From: Cricetomys ansorgei | Lineage: Eukaryota; Chordata; Mammalia; Rodentia; Nesomyidae | Direction: 5' to 3' | Assembly: GCA_026225945.1 (NCBI GenBank) | Contig: JAMJFZ010003163.1 | Coordinates: 17,668,501 to 17,732,500, forward strand | DNA length: 64,000 bases | Shown here: one piece after another, positions 10,946 to 22,900 of the stretch | Layout: every line of letters begins with the position of its first letter | Numbering within the stretch: position 1 is the stretch's first letter | The notes under the pieces: model-generated | The model's input: the letters and a program-made list of their open reading frames with translations, nothing else | Database searches by the model: none | What the model was told of the DNA's origin: nothing | Translations under genes and position numbers: made by a program

Positions 10946-13900
10946 GTAAGCGGGCACCCCGGGGCCTCCCCGACCCGCGCCCCGGCGGCCTGCTTGCGTG
11001 GTGAAAAGTGGGAGTGACGCTTTTAACCAATGACCGTTAGCTAGCCAGATAACTCAGGAAGCAAAACTTGACACGGGTGGAAATTCTGTGCTGTTGATAA
11101 TCTGGTTTGAATCCACGTCCTACCCGGCTCCCTTCAGCTCCCTAGGCCGGGGCTGTTTACTTCCTAGGCCCCTCCTTTCTCCGGGGTGGCCCTCCCTTCC
11201 CCCTACCACCTTTCACCCGGTTCCCTTTCTACCAGCTTTCTGTCATGTTCTCCAGTTGAAACACTATCATCTAGAGCTTTCTTCTTTATTTTCCCCCTGC
11301 CCATGGCTAAACTGCGCAGTTAACTTTTGGGTGATTTGCTTTACACTTTATGCTACCCATGTTCTGCACCCCTAGAGGCCTTCCCTTTCTGAAGGGGGCC
11401 CTTTCCTGTTCGCATTTTCCTTGGTCTCCCTCTTCAACCTTCCTAGACTCTCATTTCACCTTTGCACCTTCCTAACATTTTTATCTTAGGCCTCGGGTTT
11501 GTCATTAGATTGCCCTGTGTCCTGGGGACTTGGGTGGTATATTTCATCTGACTCTTCATAGGCCACTTTGAAACTGCATCCGTCTCTTGGGTGTGTTCTG
11601 AAGGCCCGTGTAGACCGCTTTGCCCCATGCTTGCTGGATTGCTGTGCTGCCCTGGACTCTACAGTGATTGTGGATATAGAACACTTGAATTGTGGCTTGT
11701 TTGCTAAGAGTTTAGCATTGGGGTAGCTGTGCCCCAGCCCAAAAGGCTCTCAGTCCCAGACAGCTTAGAGCAGTTGGTCACCCTAAATGTGCCATAAATG
11801 CACAGTGCACACTAGATTTTGAGGAAGCATGATAAAACGTTGATTAATGTTACATAAAGTAAATGGTGGAACGCTAATATCTTCACCATTTCACTTTACT
11901 TGTGGATACTAAAATCACAGATGTGGCTCATATTTTTACCGGTCAGTACTAATCAATAGTATGTCTTCAAGCTCTAATCTCAAATACCTGACTCTGAATG
12001 GTTTTATTTCTCCAAGACAGGGTTTCTCTGTGTAGCCCTGGCCATCTGTAGACCAGGCTGGCCTCAAACTCAGAGATTCACCTGCCTCTGCCTCCCCAGT
12101 GCTGGGATTAAAGGTGAGCAGTCCCACTACTCAGCTCTGAATGGATTTTGATAAAGTTTAAAATGCCTTATTTTTACTTAAGTGGGATTGACTATATTAC
12201 TTTGCCAGAAGTTGTAGCTTTTCTTCATATTTTCAAAAGAGACTGATAGCTCCTTGAAAACAAAACAAACAGTAAAACCCTAACCCACAACAACTCAATA
12301 GTAGTTTATGTTGTATCATCATGAAAAAAAATTGACTCCCATCTGATGTGCTTTGGTTATTGCTTAAGTAGTTACATTGCTTTATTACAACAAATTCTAT
12401 TTGGTACTAGTTTCCTAGCATTACCTCATTCCTTAAACCTCTGCTTATCTCTCCCATATCATTTTACAATCTGTTCAACCACTTAGTTGAGGCAGAAGTT
12501 CTCATGGTTAGTTTTTTGTTTGTTGTTTTCTTTCTTCTTGGGGTGGAAGTGCATTAGAGATTAAGCCTATGGTTCTCATGCTTACTAGATAAGGATTCCA
12601 CCATTAAGCTATATCCTTATCTTTTTTTTTTTTTTTAACTTTTTATTTTGATACTCAGCCTTACCATTCTCTGTGCTGGCTTTGAACTCTTGGGTATCCC
12701 AATCACGTATTGAACTGGTGATCCTCTTGCCTCTGCTCTCCAAAGAGTCAAGGTGATAGGCCTGTGCTACCAGGTCTAGCTTGATTTGTTTCTAATGTGT
12801 GGCAGATAGTTTTATGTTATCTTGACACAAGCTATCATCATCTGAGAGACAGGAACCCCAATTGAGAAAAGTCCTCTATAAAATCAGGTTGTAAGCAAGC
12901 CTATAGAGAATTTTTTTATTTAGCATTGATGTGGTAAGGCCCACTGTAGGTGGCACCACCCTGGGGCTGTTGATCCTATGTCCTGTAAGACAGCAAGATG
13001 ACCAAGTCTTGAGGAGCAAGCAGTGAGCAGCACTCCCCCATGGCCTCTGCATCAGCTCCTGCCTCAACTTCCTGCCCTGTTTGAGTTCCTGCCCTGACTG
13101 CTCTTGATGATGAACTATTACATGGAAGTGTAAGTGAAACAAGCCCTTTCCTCCTCAAGTTCCTTTTGGTCATGGTGTTTCATCACAGCAATAATAACCC
13201 TAACTAAGACATAAACTGGTACCAAGATATCGGGGTATTGCTCTGACAGACCTGACCGTGTTGTTTTTGGAAGGATTGTGGAAGGACTTTGAGCTAGAAA
13301 GGCCATTGAGTATTCAAAGCTTGGTGAGCTTTTCTATGGGAGCTTGGAAGATAAGAATGTTGAGAGCAGTGTAGACAGTGGAGGCTTGTGAAGTTTCAGA
13401 GGAAAATAAAGACTCTATTGGGCCTTTTGTGTGAAGAATCTGTGGTATCTGGTCAGCTGGAGCTGAAGAATAGCCTGTGATTTACAAGAGACCAGAACCA
13501 CTAAGGTAAAACCTTTGCTTTGCTGGGACAATGCTGAAGAGTAAGTTGTGATTAAGAAGAGACCAATATCACTGAGGTGAAATCATCTGGGAAGGAATTC
13601 CTTAGAGTCAGCACACAGAAGCTGTGTTCAAGGTTGTATCTCATTCTGGCAGCTGAACTTGGTAGTGCAAGTAGCACCCAGGTGATGCTGGTTTTGAAGT
13701 CATGAAAGGGTCATGGAGAACAGCTGAGGCTTAGCACTCTGTCAGGGCTGAAGTTCCTGAAGAGAGCCCAAACAGGCTATTGGTTACAGTGGAGCCCAAC
13801 TGGACAAGAGACCTAGCATTTTAGAGATGCCAGTACCATGGGATGACCACCAAGAACAGCAGCAGCAGTGGATTGGAGCTAGCCGGATCCTAAAAGACTA

Positions 13901-16900
13901 ACGGTGTATGCTGTAGAGGGCAGTGTTGGAGAAGTGACCCAAGCTCCTCGGAGGAGCCTGGAAGATCATGAGTGAATCCCAGATAGTTGGACATTGCGTT
14001 ATTTACGTCTTTGGTGTTTGGTTTTGCTTTGTTCAAACTGAGGCTGCCGTGGTTCTTTTCTCTTGAAGTAAGAAAGTACTTAACTTATATTTGATTTTTC
14101 AGGAGCCCACAGTTGAGAGACTGAATTTTTAAAGAGATTTTAGGTTTTAAAAGAAACCTTGGATCTTAAAAGAGACTGGATCTTAAAGTGTTTGAATTGT
14201 AAAGACTGTGGAACTTCTAAAGTTTTAAAATGTTTTATATTATGATTTTGATGTTAATGTATAGTCTTGGGGATAAACAAGAGAGGAAAGGTTATGGCTT
14301 AACAGTGATATGTTGAAATTGTCTTGGATAGTTTTATGTCAACCTGACACAAGATAGACTTTCTGAATAAAATAGTTTTAAATGTAGACTTCATAGAAGA
14401 GGACTGAGGAGAGAAGTGGAAAGCCCTACATTTCCCCAATATTTGGCAGAACTGAACTAGCATCATTACAGAAAAGACTTGAAGGGTTATGGATTCTAAT
14501 ACGAATAGAGGGCTTTTAAGTAAAACAGAAATGGTGACAACAGTGACAAAAAAGTCAGGTGTTCGGTAGATAGGACATAGTTTAGATAATTCCATTCTGC
14601 CCTTGCCTTAGAAAACTGCCTTTCTTGGGCGTTCTTTTAGAGTTTCCTATCACTGTAAAGAGAGTTTTCAGATACTTTTGGAATTACTGGATTGTCAAGG
14701 CAGTTTCCAGATTATATGAACCATAGCCCTACTAGTCAGACGTCATTGCAATAACATTCTGTAATGTCTTACAAACTTTGAAGGAACACTGCAACTGAGA
14801 GCTTCAAAATTTCTCTGACCTTTAACAAAGAGTACTGAGAAGATGCATTTACTGCAGGGCTGCTGCCTAAGAGAAAGGTACCACTCATCCAAAGGTATAG
14901 ATTTTGACATAAAGTTGTAAATTCCAAGTAGAGCTTTTGGGCATATCCAATAACATCCATTCTAGTAGAAGGGTAAGACTGTTTAGAAGGGTGGGGACAC
15001 TTCTGGTGTGATAAAGTACTGTGGCAAAGTCAACTTCAGCAGGCCAGGGTTTATTTTGGCTCATATTTTAAGCAGCAGGAGCTTAAAGGAGCTAGTCACA
15101 TCCCAAGTCAAGTAGCAAACAGCAAAAACTACTTGTGCTCAGCTCATTTTCTCTTACTTTTATAGAGCAGTATCTAAGACCAGGCAATGGTGCCACTCTG
15201 TGGGCAGATCTTACCTCCTCGATTAACTGAGTCAAGTTAATCTCTAACAGTCATTTCAGGTCCCCATCAAGGTGACAATTGGAATTAGCCGTCACAGACA
15301 AACAATGTAAAGACAAAGTGTGGTAGTAGGGCATTAGAGGCATTGACTAATGCATTGGATTACTCCCTTTCACATATAAACCTGGAGATGAGTAGTGTAT
15401 CAGTTACTTTTCTATTGCCATGACCAAACATCATGGCCAAAGGAACTTATAGAAGGATTGTTGGGTTTACCGTTTGAAAGGGATAAGAGTTCATCACCCA
15501 TGGAGGGGAAGCATAGCAGCAAACACCAAGTCAGGTGCTCACATCACCCACCACAAGCAGGAAATAGCAAGAGCACACTGGGGATGGCAGGAGGCTTTGA
15601 AACTTCCAAGCCCACCCCCTGCGATACAGTTTCTCCAGCAAGGCCACACCTCCTGAGCCTTCCCAAACAGCATCACTGCCAGACCTCACAGAGTCTGTTT
15701 TGTTTGTTTGTTTTTCCTGGGTACCTGTCTACAAGCAGTCCAGATACTGGTGAGGCAGTCCTGACAAAATCTGCTAATGGTGATGAGAACTCAAACCTAC
15801 AAGGAAATCCTTCCTGCAGACAAGGTTACCAGTGCTTTTCCTGCAAACCAGACCCTATCTTAAAATCTATAGAGTATTTCCTCAGGGCCAACACAGAGAA
15901 GCTGTCTTCCTGAACTGGCTGAGGTTATTATCTCATGCTGTAGCTGAACTTGGTACTGTAAAAGTCATCTGGATGGCATGAAGGGGTTTTTAAAGGCATG
16001 AATGGGTCATGAAGAGCAATTAAGGCTTAGCACTATGAGAGACCAGGAGAGACCATTGATGAAAGTAGAGTCCAGTTGCAGAAAGAGATCCAAGCAGTTT
16101 TGAAGATGCCAGTACCATGGAATGATCACCAAGAACAGCAGCAGTAGTGGGCTGGAGCCACTTAGAGCCTGGAGGACAAACTGTGCTGCGCTGCAGAGGG
16201 CAGAGCCAAGCCGTTTGGAGGACCCCAGAAGATTGTGAGTGAATTACAGATAATTGGACATGGATAATGTTTTATTTTTTTTCTGTTCAAAGACATTATG
16301 AAAAGCTTGATAGATGTTTGGTTTCATTTGGTCCTGTGCATTAACAACCCTCATGATTGTTCCTCTTGTAAATAGTTTTGTTGATGTAGTGTCAAATTGT
16401 GTTATAGAGATAAAGCAAATTTTCTTATATAAAAAGGGGGAATGTTGGGAAAGTTTATTCTGGGTTATGTATAAAATAATTGTTTTGTGCACTGTTGGGA
16501 AAAGGGCTGCCTAGGCCTTGGCATTTTGTATTGTTTGCAGGTGTTGAATTTATGTGAGGGATGTTTGACTGTGTGTGATCTGCACATATATCAGTAGAAC
16601 ACCTGAGGAGTTCTATATCAATAAAAACACCTGAGCTGGGATGCTCAGGATTCCCCTGTTGAGTATGGTGCTTGCCTTGATGGTGGTTCCCTCGGCTGAG
16701 GTCTGGAAGGGTTTTCACCTATGAAAAATGACTCCTTGTCGTCCTTGCTGAGCTGCCACAGCAGCACACTACTACAATCACCAACTGCGGACCATGTATT
16801 CAAATGCCCAAGAATATGGGGGACATCTCATTCAAACCACCACAGTCCACTCCCTGGCCCCCATAATCTCATGGCCATATCAAACTGCATTCAGTCCAAC

Positions 16901-19900
16901 TTCAAAAGTTCCATAGTCTGTCAGTCTCAACTCTGTTTTAAAGTCCATTGTCACAAATTTCTTCTGAGACTCAAGGCAGTCTCTTAACTGTGATGCCTTG
17001 TAAAATAAAAAAGCTAATTACATACTTGTAGCATACAGTGGCAGAGGATTAATATCACCCTTCCAATAGGGAGGAATTAGAGCATAGTGAGGAAATATGG
17101 AACCAGAACCCAGCAGGGCAAACACCAAAATTTCTAGCTCCATATCCAGTGCCAAAGGGCTTAGATGGCTCTTGTCCTTCCAGGTTTGTTGCCTGCAACG
17201 TACTTATAAACTCTCTTGGACTGGCTCTACTCCCTGTATGCAGTTCTCCTTGGCTCTAGCATCTCCAGCGTCTTGGGGGCTCCACTGAAACTCGGACTTC
17301 AACTTCACAGCTTCATGAGATGGCCTCTCAAGGCCTCTTGCCTCCCCAGGCCTTCATTCAGGGACTCCCCTGTCATGTGTCTGTCCTCAGTGGTTCTCTG
17401 AAACCACAGAGGATGGTTCTGTAACCTCTTTACTCATGTATCCCTTATGATTATAAAGCCAGAACCATGTGAACAAGTTCAGCTGCCAGCTCAGGAGGTC
17501 CCCTGGCCTCCTTGAATCACATTGGAAGTAGCTTTTTTTTTTCTTTTTCTTTTTTTTTTGCTGTTGCTTTCTAGAAGCAGAAAATTTCTTCTTTTACAAG
17601 TTGGAAGCTAGCTGAATGGAATCTTGAGAATTCCATACAATATATCCCGATCATACCCACTTCCCATTCCTCCCAGGTCCACCCTCCCACCCCAGTGCTC
17701 TCCAAAGAAAAAGAAGAAAAAAAGCAACCAGTAGAACCAAGACAAACAAAAACAAGACAAAAGAAGTCCAATCTGTGTGGTGGGAATCACTGACATCACC
17801 ATGGTTTTTAGCGGCAGCAGGCAGCATAGATCTCAAGCATCCATGTGGTTTCCCGTGGCAGAATAGATCAAGGCCATCAACATGGTCTCGGAGTGCTGCA
17901 TGGATCATGGACATGGAAATAGTTTCCTGGAGCCATACAGATCTGGGACATCAACATGGCTTCCAACAGCAGCAAGGCTCACATCCACATGGTTTCCTGC
18001 AGCAGTGTGGATCGTGGACATCCATATGGCAGCACGTCCATCCAGCAGCAGCACAGATCACAGACATCAACATGGCTTCCTGCAGTGTTGGATCAGGGAC
18101 ACCGCGTAGTTTCTAGTGGCTGCAGTATCAGGGACATCCACGAGGTTTCCAGCTATATCGCAGATCTCGGACATCAACCTGGTTTCCAGCTGTAGCACAG
18201 AGCATGAACATCAACACAGTCTTTGGTGGTAGTATGGATCATGGAAGTCTTTTGGAGATTTAACCCAGAAAATGAAACCTTCTTCAGTTTGTATATCTTA
18301 GCAGAATCAAGGTGATCTTGCAGTTGGGCTGCATGTTCCGGGGCAGGACCGTGAGAGCTCCAGATTGCTGCACACCACGCTGCCCTCCAAATCGGTAGCC
18401 TGGCCAGCACCCTGAGCCCGATTGTTGTGCTCACAGCCTGTGGGCAGTGTGGCAGCCCATGCTCTCCTCCCCACAGCAGGGCGAGCAACTCCACAGCAGC
18501 AGGAGAGGCTGCTTTATATTCCGGGGCCAGGCCTGTGGGCTTAGCGGTCACACTAGCCTAGAGGGTGTCAAGGGACAAGGTGAGCCTGGTGGTGGCCGGA
18601 GTCTCCTGGTGGCGGCCTGAGGACTGGCCCCACTTGTCAGAGGTGGCCACTTGTTAAATTAAAGTTTGGGCGCTTAATTGAGAGTCCAGCGTTGAATTTT
18701 CCAATGCTTTTATTAATCACAAATCATGTCATATCTCAGGGAATTCTATACCCGGGCCACGAGGCAGACAGCTCACTCCAAACTCCACCAACCTCACCAA
18801 CCTCTCCATTTCATTTTCTCCCTCCCTGCTTCTCCTTAGACTCTTTAAACCTTTTCCCTAGACCCTCTCCACATCCAGGCCTTCATTACAACACAATAGT
18901 ATCTTAGCATACTCGGCAGGGGGTGATCAGCACCTGCAATTCTTTCATGTCATGGATCACCTTCAACTGTAAACAGTTCTTTCTTGTGGAGATCTTAGCA
19001 GGGCTAGCACAAGGGTGTGAATGGGTAGGGAGCAAGGCCTGCACCCGCTGCAAGGCATCAGGCTTCACAGCTACAAGGCATCAAAGCCCTTTCGCAAACC
19101 AAAACAGCACACAAGAGTAAAAATATCCCACAACATCAGGCACCAAAACCTTATTCGCAAACTAAAACAGCATACAAGAGTAAAATATCCCACAACAGCC
19201 ACTCTCACATGTATCACCGCTGACATCTCCAGCTCTGCCTTTCGCAGCCACACTTGCCACTTCTCTAAGCCATCTTTGCCTCCTTTCTGGGTCATTTCTT
19301 CCTCCCTCACTCCCTTCCTTAGTCTTCTTTCTCCTCTCATTGTTCCCGTTCTGCTTTTGTGTGCTATATACACAGGTGTACACAGGTATCCCTGTGTTTA
19401 AATTCAGCCTGTACTTTGTATGTGAAAGAATGATACTTGTCTTTTGGAGGCTGGGAAAGTCAGCACTTTCTGTGGGTGGGGGGAGTTCCTGGCTGTCCTG
19501 GAACTCACTCTGTAGACCAGGCTGGCCTAGAACTCACTCTGTACCTCAGGCTGTCCTCCAACTCACAGAGATCTGCCTGCCTCTGCCTCCTGAGTGTTGG
19601 GACTAAAGGTATAAGCCACCACACCTGGCTAAGTCAGCACTTTTTGAAGAGAATTTCTGTTCTTCCATGTTAAGGGTAATGCCACCATTTTGTGTATTTT
19701 TCAGGATTGGGACTGCTGCCCTGGCAGTTCAGGTTGTGGGCAGTAATTGGCCCAAGCCACACTATACTTTGCTGATCACAGGCCTGTGCCGGTTCCAGAT
19801 TGTGCAAGTCTTAAAAGAGAAACCATATCCCGTGGCTGAAGTGGAGCAGCTGGACCGACTTGAGGAATTTCCCAACACCTGCAAAACCAGGGAGGAGCTG

Positions 19901-22900
19901 GGAGAGCTGTCAGAGCAATTCTACAGATACGCGGTGCAGGTGGGTAGCTCTCACGTCCCTTAAAACCTTTCCCCCTTTGGTTCTTTGCTCTCCTGAGATC
20001 ATGATTCCGCTAGGTAGCAAAGCTGTAGGGCTGCATACATTGAAATGATTTTGTGGTATTTTATAGTGTAGTCCAGTTTGCTTTTGCATAGGTTTGTACT
20101 TAAATCATTCCGGACACAATGGCCAACTCTTTCTAAAGGTGTCCCAAAAAAATATGACTGATCGCCCCCCCCACTAGATAGCTGTTGAACCTAAGTGTTT
20201 AGTGTTGTAGAAGTTTATTTTTAGTAATGAATAAAATAATTGTTTTATGCACTGTTGGGTGAGGGGCTGCCCTAGGTCTTCTACTTTTCTATTTGTGTAA
20301 CCTGCTGACCCTGACTGCATCTGTGAGGACGTCTAAGGTCTTGATTTCAGACACCACTGGTGACCAGAGTGTGAGCAGATGCGCACTTTAGCTCTGATGA
20401 TCATTGGAAGTAATAGCACCCCTGATGTGGTAAACAGTAATAGAAACGTGGGAGGTTTGGGATTGTCGCTTCAGAATGTACGGGAAGAACCAGAACAGGC
20501 AGGCTGTGTGCTCCTGATTTGCAGGAGGTGAGGGGTAGAATGGCTCCCATTTCGCACAAAGGGCCAGCTCTGTAGCCTGTCCTTGCCTTTGCTTCTTCCA
20601 GTCTCTTTTTTTCTGGTTTTAGTCTATATTCAACTTCGGTTCATTTTATCCCTGTGTTTTATGTTTGTGTTGCATACTTTTAGTTAAGCGTGTTCATGAA
20701 AGACACCAACTTCATTGTCCTCTTTAGATTCTGAGAGTGTATTTAGTGAGGGCTTCTCCTGCCTCCGCTTCAACACTTTCCTTTCTAGCTCTTACAGGGG
20801 GACCTGCCTCTTCTGAGCCAGAGTCCCTTCTACTCTCCTACCCCTGACTCACTCTGCTTGCCCAGCCTTTCTTCCAAAGCAACAACCACCCGGGATGAGC
20901 GTGTATCTTATCGGTAGAGCTGTCTTGGCCTGACCAAGGCGGGGTGGGTTCTCCTGAGGAAAACACACAGGATAAAGTTCAGCTTTCCTAGCAATGCTAA
21001 GGCTCCTCAGACCTTGTCTTAGGCCTGTCTTGGCTCAGCTCTAGCTACTACACAGAGGTCAGCAGTTCTAGGCGCTCTAAACAGCAGAAAAGCTCCACAT
21101 CTGTTATTTCTTGTGGTTTTTGCCTCCTGTTCCTCTTTCTTCTGAGTCTTAGACCGTGTGCTTTCCCACTGCCCTGTGGCGTTACTGGTCCTCCCCCGTG
21201 CCTGCTCAGTGACGTCAGCTGTGTTTATCATCTTGCGTCGGATTCGTTGTACGCACCTGTTTCGCCCGCAAACTTGAATTCCACTCTGTCAGCTGTCCCT
21301 CATGAGCTGCGCGCAATGTCTGGCAAATAGTTTCTAACCATCTTTATAAAGTTGTTCTTTAATTCCCTTGATTCTTGGAAAGTAATGGGTAGTTCCCTGA
21401 AGTGTAGTGTTTTCAGAGCTGTTTGATTATTACTGGCCTATGAAATCTTACTAGAGTTGATTACATGAGGATTTGGTATGTCATTTATAAATTAGGATGT
21501 ACCAACTTTTATATATTAGCCACAAAACAGAACTCTCTAACAAAGGTTTATTTCTTGCGACGGCGTCATGCCAAAAACTACAGCTGTGGTAGTCAACCTT
21601 TTAGTGTCACTTAAGAACCAAGGTAGACTGGAATTAATCTCAGGGTATTCTTCCTTACGCTGAGGCAGAAAAAGGAAATCTGACAAATCTTTGAATGACT
21701 TAATATCTCTGCCCAGAAGGAATGTTGATATTTCTCTCCTGTTTCAAAGATCAATGCCAGACTGCAGCTGCCTCTGTATTCAGAGGAAGCGAGAAAGAGC
21801 AGGCCTACTGTGTGCCCAAAAGAAAAGGGAATCTCCATCTGTTGTCCTAAAAACTTTGACAGTTACAAGAAGCTTATTTTCAGCTTTATCTGTTGCAGTA
21901 TTATGACTTGGAAGTTTTGTGTGTTTGATATGTGCCACCCAGCTAAGTACCAGCTTTTATTAAGAACAAGAGGCATGATACCTGCAGCTTGCATATAGTA
22001 TATCTGGGAAGTGCACAGAGAGAAGCAGATGTCACAAAATAGAAGAATTAGTGAATCTAGATGAGAAATAAAAGAGGTTCATCATATTCTTCTTGCAACT
22101 CTGTTATGAATTTGAGTTTTAAAGTCACAGAACAAATTTACAAAACCTTGTACAAGTTTTAGTATTAAATACTTACTAGCCATTTTTGCTTTTCATTTTG
22201 ATGGGCATTTGAAAACATTTTATTTATTTTTTTTGTGCATGCGTGTGAGGTCAGAAGACAACTTCCAGGAGTCAGTTCTCTTCTTCTTCCATGTGGGTCC
22301 TGGGGATCAAACGCAGGTCCTCCACCTGAGAGTGGCAACTATATCTGCTGAGCCACTCTCAGGCCCTCTGATATTCCTGCTGTGAAAGTTTCTTCTGTGG
22401 CCTTAAAATACCTGCTGTGTATGAATCGGCGGTGATCTATCAGAACAGAACAAAACAGACCCAAACATTAAACCTGTTTGAAAATCTGATTATTTTAGTT
22501 CACAATTGCCACTGTTCGATTTCATTAAACTTTTTTTTTCTTTTAGTTGGTTGAAATGCTGGATATGTCAGTCCCTGCAGTTGCTAAATTGAGACGTCTT
22601 TTAGATAGTCTTCCAAGGGAAGCTCTACCAGACATTCTGACTTCAATTATTCGAACAAGCAACAAAGAGAAGCTCCAGGTACTGTGCCCTCCTGAAATGC
22701 CGGGACTTATTACTTGTTATTGAGATCTGAATAGTACTTACATTTTCACCATCATAATAAACACATTCTGGAAGCTCAAGGAAGTAGTTCAAATGCTTTA
22801 AAAATTGCCTTAAAAAATTGACTTCTGAGCCAGGTGGTGGTGGTGGCACACGCATTTAATCCCAGCGCCTGGGAGGCAGAGACATGCTAATAATCTAGAC

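Larger units (their letters stand above)
10300..11000 (+). promoter_or_regulatory. Lonp2 CpG-island promoter
   Basis: This GC- and CpG-rich block surrounds exon 1 and contrasts with AT-rich flanks. It holds several GC boxes (GGGGCGGGGC type around 10,523-10,533 and 10,570-10,585, GGGCGTGGC near 10,414). Three ETS/GABP-like CCGGAAG cores lie at 10,327, 10,500 (CCGGAAGT) and 10,585. No convincing TATA box was seen. This is the usual architecture of a TATA-less housekeeping promoter. The exact transcription start cannot be read from sequence. Confidence 0.85.
10946..19704 (+). other. Lonp2 intron 1
   Basis: 8.8 kb between GTAAGC and TTTTTCAG. The first 1 kb has no clear repeat. Then come an antisense B1 (about 12,005-12,135), an antisense B1/ID-like SINE (12,500-12,785), dispersed-repeat blocks (12,795-14,340; 15,000-15,300; 15,395-15,690), ERV sequence, a 37-bp tandem array, a solo LTR, and an antisense B1 ending just before exon 2. 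No other gene was seen. Confidence 0.9.

Noticed and set aside
15395..15913. 172-codon + strand frame in intron 1
   Set aside because: It runs over a dispersed rodent repeat and adjoining repeat sequence; no domain or homologue recognised.
17651..18195. Several open frames rich in HQHGF or HMVS on both strands
   Set aside because: They fall on the 37-bp tandem array and reflect its repeat structure.
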